From contig JBBITI010000060.1 in assembly GCA_037440885.1 (NCBI GenBank), forward strand, positions 1 to 15,868: DNA of 15,868 bases, written 5' to 3'. Source of the DNA: JBBITI01 sp037440885. Its GTDB lineage: Bacteria > Chloroflexota > Dehalococcoidia > Dehalococcoidales > UBA2162. The notes beneath the pieces were generated by a model, which had not been told where the DNA came from, made no database searches, and saw only the letters and a program-made list of their open reading frames with translations. This document shows, piece after piece, positions 12,645 through 15,868 of this stretch; positions within the stretch are counted from its first letter, which is position 1; every line of letters begins with the position of its first letter. A program made the translations under genes and the position numbers.

Positions 12645-15122
12645 TTACTCTTTACTATTGCCAGCTAGAACTCCAACTGCGGAAGCACTGTGTACCACAA
12701 TATCGTCGCCTTCGCGATCGACCACCGCGGTATCGCCTTCACGGAAATGCCCGCGCAGTAAACTGTCAGAAAGCTTATCTTCAACCATGTTCTGTATCAC
12801 CCGGCGCAAAGGTCGGGCGCCGAATACCTCGTCATAGCCTTTCTCACCGAGCAAATCCTTGGCCGCTTCGGTTACTTCAAGTTTAATCCCTTTTTCCGCC
12901 AGTTGCTTCGAGACACTAGCCAGGTTCAAATCAACGATAGCACGGATATTTTCCTTGTTCAGCGCATGGAAGACCACCACGCCGTCAATCCGGTTCAGGA
13001 ATTCAGGACGGAAGTGCTTCTTCAATTCTTCAAGGAGCTTATCACGCATGGATTCGTAACTTTTCTGCTGTGCCTTGGTATCATCCGACTGGAGAACAAA
13101 GCCGATAGTGCTCCGCTTGCGGATCAACTCTGCGCCAATATTACTGGTCATCACTATGATGGTATTCCGGAAATCAACCCGGCGCCCGCGCGAATCAGTC
13201 AGATGACCGTCATCAAAAATCTGGAGCAGGATATTAAAAACATCCGGATGAGCTTTCTCGATCTCATCCAACAGGACGACCGAATATGGTTTACGGCGGA
13301 CCGCTTCAGTTAGCTGGCCACCTTCATCATAACCGATGTACCCCGGAGGAGCGCCGACCATGCGTGACACTGTATGTCGCTCCTGATACTCGGACATATC
13401 AAGGCGGATCATGGTATCCTCACTCCCGAACATGAAACCAGCAAGCACTTTCACCAGTTCGGTCTTACCGACACCGGTCGGTCCGAGGAACATAAAATTA
13501 CCGATGGGGCGCTTGGGGTCTTTTAGACCCGCCCGAGCCCGGCGGACGGCTTTCGAAATAGTTTCAATAGCTTCGTCCTGGCTGACGATACGCTTATGCA
13601 GTACTTCTTCCATCTGCAGCAAACGAGCCGTCTCATCACCGGTAAGCTGGACGGCGGGAACCCCGGTCCACATACTTACCACTTCGGCAATATCTTCTTT
13701 GGTCACGTCAGGCCTGGCTTTTTCCTTATCCGCCTGCCACTGGTTCTCAATGTTCTTCCGCTCTTCTTCTGCTTTGAGTTCTTTCTGCCTGAGTTCGGCT
13801 GCCTGATCGTATTTCTGCTCGGCCAGCGCTATCTCTTTATCTTTGCGATACCGTTCTTCAATATCTTTCAGTTTTCTAACTGCTGAAGGCAAGCTGCCGT
13901 ATTTGATCCGCTTACGCGACGAGGCTTCATCGACAAGATCGATGGCTTTATCGGGCAGAAAACGATCCGGGATATAGCGGGCAGCCAGTTTGACAGCAGC
14001 TTTCAGGGCTTCGTCGCTGATGCCAAGCTTATGGTGCTCTTCGTATCTCACCTTGATACCGCGCAGGATTTCGATAGCATCCTCAATTGACGGTTCATCA
14101 ACAGTAACCGGTTGGAAACGCCGCTCCAGGGCGGCATCTCTTTCCACGTGCTTCCGGTAATCGTCCAGGGTAGTAGCGCCGATACACCGGATTTCGCCTC
14201 TGGCCAGTGACGGTTTTAGAATGCTGGCGGCATCCACGGCGCCTTCGGCGGCGCCGGCACCCACGATAGTATGAAATTCATCAATGAAAAGGATACAGTT
14301 GCCGCTCGATTTAATCTCTTCGAGGATTTTCTTTAATCTTTCCTCGAATTCACCACGATACTTAGTGCCGGCAACCACGCCAGCCATGTCGAGTGTAATA
14401 ATCCTTTTATCTTCCAGTGTTTCCGGAACATCACCGGCGGCAATCCGGTGCGCCAGGCCTTCGACAATGGCAGTTTTGCCGACGCCGGGTTCGCCAATGA
14501 GTGCGGGATTGTTCTTGGTTCGCCGGCTCAGTATCTGGATAACACGGCCGATTTCTTTCTCCCGTCCGATAACCGGGTCCAATTTACCGGCGCGTGAAGC
14601 CGCTGTGAGATCAACACCCAACTGATCTAGAAGCGGGGTGCGGTTGGTGGCAGGACGAGTGACCTTCGGTTTAGCAGCGCTTTGACTTAAAGCCCGCACG
14701 ACTTCGGCGCGTGCCTGTTCCAGGGTGATACCGAAGCTCTCCAGGACCCCGGCTGCCACTCCTTCTCCTTCATGGAGGAGACCGAGTAACAGGTGTTCCG
14801 TTCCGATATAATTGTGACCCAAACGACGGGCTTCGTCGATAGCTAACTCGATAACCCGCTTGGCACGGGGTGTAAGACCTATTTCTCCGGTAGCGGCTTT
14901 CTCACCCCTACCGATGATATACTCGACTGCAGAGCGTACTTTACTGAGGGTGACACCCATAGTCACGAGGACTTTAGCCGCTACTCCCTCTTCTTCTCTG
15001 ATAAGACCGAGCAGAATATGTTCGGTGCCGATGTAGTTGTGGTTGAGGTGTTGCGCCTCTTCCTGAGCTGCGGTTAATACTCTGCGCGCCCTCTCCGTAA
15101 ATTTCTCAAATCGGCTAGTCAT
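12645..15122 (-). CDS. clpC: ATP-dependent Clp protease ATP-binding subunit ClpC
   Basis: An 825-residue HSP100 unfoldase. Two N-terminal Clp repeats lie within residues 1-150 (NHNYIGTEHILLGL and GHNYIGTEHLLLGL). AAA1 follows with Walker A GEPGVGKT (210-217) and Walker B CILFIDE (276-282). A UVR-type coiled segment lies around 428-455 (KYDQAAELRQ), which is what separates ClpC from ClpB and ClpA. AAA2 follows, with GPTGVGKT (547-554) and VVLLDE (615-620). The loop STIGF (671-675) matches the I/L/V-G-F tripeptide that docks on ClpP, so proteolysis with ClpP is expected. The start is supported by AAGGAGA just upstream of the ATG at 15122. No mcsA, mcsB or ctsR lies beside it. The gene sits directly downstream of the 23S-5S rRNA unit, with its own promoter. 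Confidence 0.98.
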   Translation of the reverse strand: MTSRFEKFTERARRVLTAAQEEAQHLNHNYIGTEHILLGLIREEEGVAAKVLVTMGVTLSKVRSAVEYIIGRGEKAATGEIGLTPRAKRVIELAIDEARRLGHNYIGTEHLLLGLLHEGEGVAAGVLESFGITLEQARAEVVRALSQSAAKPKVTRPATNRTPLLDQLGVDLTAASRAGKLDPVIGREKEIGRVIQILSRRTKNNPALIGEPGVGKTAIVEGLAHRIAAGDVPETLEDKRIITLDMAGVVAGTKYRGEFEERLKKILEEIKSSGNCILFIDEFHTIVGAGAAEGAVDAASILKPSLARGEIRCIGATTLDDYRKHVERDAALERRFQPVTVDEPSIEDAIEILRGIKVRYEEHHKLGISDEALKAAVKLAARYIPDRFLPDKAIDLVDEASSRKRIKYGSLPSAVRKLKDIEERYRKDKEIALAEQKYDQAAELRQKELKAEEERKNIENQWQADKEKARPDVTKEDIAEVVSMWTGVPAVQLTGDETARLLQMEEVLHKRIVSQDEAIETISKAVRRARAGLKDPKRPIGNFMFLGPTGVGKTELVKVLAGFMFGSEDTMIRLDMSEYQERHTVSRMVGAPPGYIGYDEGGQLTEAVRRKPYSVVLLDEIEKAHPDVFNILLQIFDDGHLTDSRGRRVDFRNTIIVMTSNIGAELIRKRSTIGFVLQSDDTKAQQKSYESMRDKLLEELKKHFRPEFLNRIDGVVVFHALNKENIRAIVDLNLASVSKQLAEKGIKLEVTEAAKDLLGEKGYDEVFGARPLRRVIQNMVEDKLSDSLLRGHFREGDTAVVDREGDDIVVHSASAVGVLAGNSKE

Positions 15123-15167
15123 ATTTTCTCCTTAGAATAACGCGAGGAAAGCTTATCCCTAGTAGTA

Positions 15168-15197
15168 ATTATAGGTCAACGGGCAATCAAGGTCAAC
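15168..15197 (-). promoter_or_regulatory. clpC promoter with GGTCAAC direct repeats
   Basis: On the minus strand TTGACC (15191-15196) and TATAAT (15168-15173) are spaced by exactly 17 bases, a near-consensus vegetative promoter. The heptad GGTCAAC occurs on the plus strand at 15174-15180 and 15191-15197, with a period of 17. The right copy overlaps the -35, and the left copy touches the -10. The heptad resembles the half-site of the CtsR operator (GGTCAAA), but CtsR half-sites are separated by 3 bases and these by 10. The predicted transcript has a leader of about 38 bases. Confidence 0.7.
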
Positions 15198-15223
15198 CAT
15201 AGTAAGCAACGAGGAGAAATAGC

Positions 15224-15356
15224 AAAAGCCTCTTGGCAGTGGCATATTTTTCACAAGGAGCTGCCTCCTCAGTATCGTCTGCGCTGGGGTGTTTCACTTC
15301 CGTGTTCGGGATGGGAACGGGTGGAGCCACCTCGCTCTAACCACCAAGAGGCTTTT
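15224..15356 (-). repeat. 13-base perfect inverted repeat closing the 5S RNA (helix I extension, possible terminator or processing stem)
   Basis: AAAAGCCTCTTGG (15224-15236) and its exact complement (15344-15356) flank the 5S. Only the inner seven or eight pairs belong to mature helix I; the outer AAAAGC/GCTTTT extends into the flanks. On the minus strand the 3' side ends in CTTTT, so the structure could serve as processing stem or as a weak terminator before clpC. Confidence 0.6.
15230..15350 (-). rRNA. rrf: 5S ribosomal RNA
   Basis: About 120 bases on the minus strand. The conserved block CCCATCCCGAACACGGAAGT and the following GAAAC are diagnostic of loops B and C, and the ends pair as CTCTTGG/CCAAGAG (helix I). 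Boundaries were placed by aligning from memory with the E. coli 5S and are good to a few bases. The gene lies about 140 bases downstream of the 23S 3' end in the same transcription direction. Confidence 0.93.
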
Positions 15357-15491
15357 ACGGCTGATTAATAAATTTTAACCGATATGAGCCTGATAGTTGA
15401 TGTTATTAATGGGTCGCTACCGGATCGAGTCCGGTATCATAGCCCGAGAAATTCCGGGATATTGTTGTATTGTCTAATATCAACTCTGAAA
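15357..15491. other. 23S-5S internal transcribed spacer
   Basis: About 135 bases with no tRNA. It holds an inverted repeat ATTAATAA/TTATTAAT (15364-15371 and 15403-15410), a hairpin TACCGGA-tcgag-TCCGGTA (15418-15436), and a weaker CCCG/CGGG pair (15443-15446 and 15455-15458). These are probably RNA processing structures. Confidence 0.6.

Positions 15492-15868
<377 letters not shown>

Noticed and set aside
12148..12837. Plus-strand open frame of 229 codons
   Set aside because: It is antisense to the biotinyl carrier, the clpC terminator and the clpC 3' end, all well supported. It is a shadow frame.

Overview
The window looks like a core, vertically inherited chromosome segment of a Chloroflexota bacterium, most likely a relative of Dehalococcoidia. 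Four things point that way. A pterin-synthase (PTPS) gene carries both the usual active-site Cys and a neighbouring Glu, a variant described from Chloroflexi and other phyla that lack FolB. It overlaps folK. The 23S-5S rRNA unit runs straight into clpC. GTG and TTG starts are common (five of seventeen complete protein genes), some with a -10 box right at the start codon. The assignment is inferred from gene content and motifs; no database search was possible. GC content is moderate, and I see no phage, transposase, CRISPR or toxin-antitoxin genes.

Layout. From 1 to 632 (+) is a folate/pterin pair: the end of folK overlapping a PTPS-family gene. From 629 to 1547 (-) are a Trm112-like zinc protein and queF (preQ1 synthesis), separated by about 330 bases with no convincing gene but with a fragment resembling a dispersed repeat. 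From 1798 to 5715 (+) are ispD-ispF (MEP isoprenoid pathway, overlapping), cysS, and a HemN/HemW-like radical SAM gene. From 5768 to 9304 (-) is a probable operon, read right to left: gatB, secG, a 39-residue zinc-binding microprotein, a UbiA/MenA-type prenyltransferase, and a UbiE/MenG methyltransferase. From 9413 to 10647 (+) are a Nudix CoA-pyrophosphatase-like gene and the Mn2+ exporter mntP, almost abutting. From 10701 to 15122 (-) are clpC, a stand-alone biotinyl carrier domain, and radA. From about 15230 to the right edge (-) are 5S rRNA and the 3' end of 23S rRNA.

How the genes fit together. folK and the PTPS gene probably act consecutively in folate synthesis, with the PTPS bypassing FolB. 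IspD and IspF feed the isoprenoid pool that supplies the polyprenyl chain used by the UbiA-type enzyme, and UbiE/MenG would then methylate the ring, so menaquinone or a related quinone is a plausible product. The rest is housekeeping: tRNA charging (cysS, gatB), secretion (secG), DNA repair (radA), proteolysis (clpC) and metal homeostasis (mntP).

Most worth a second look: (1) the C-E-X2-HGH PTPS overlapping folK; (2) a 39-residue Cys/His-rich microprotein with a strong ribosome binding site, translationally coupled to the prenyltransferase; (3) an A-to-G change in the sarcin-ricin loop of 23S rRNA; (4) two GGTCAAC heptads across the clpC promoter. I did not find a clearly new multi-gene system. 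The microprotein-prenyltransferase-methyltransferase arrangement is the nearest candidate.
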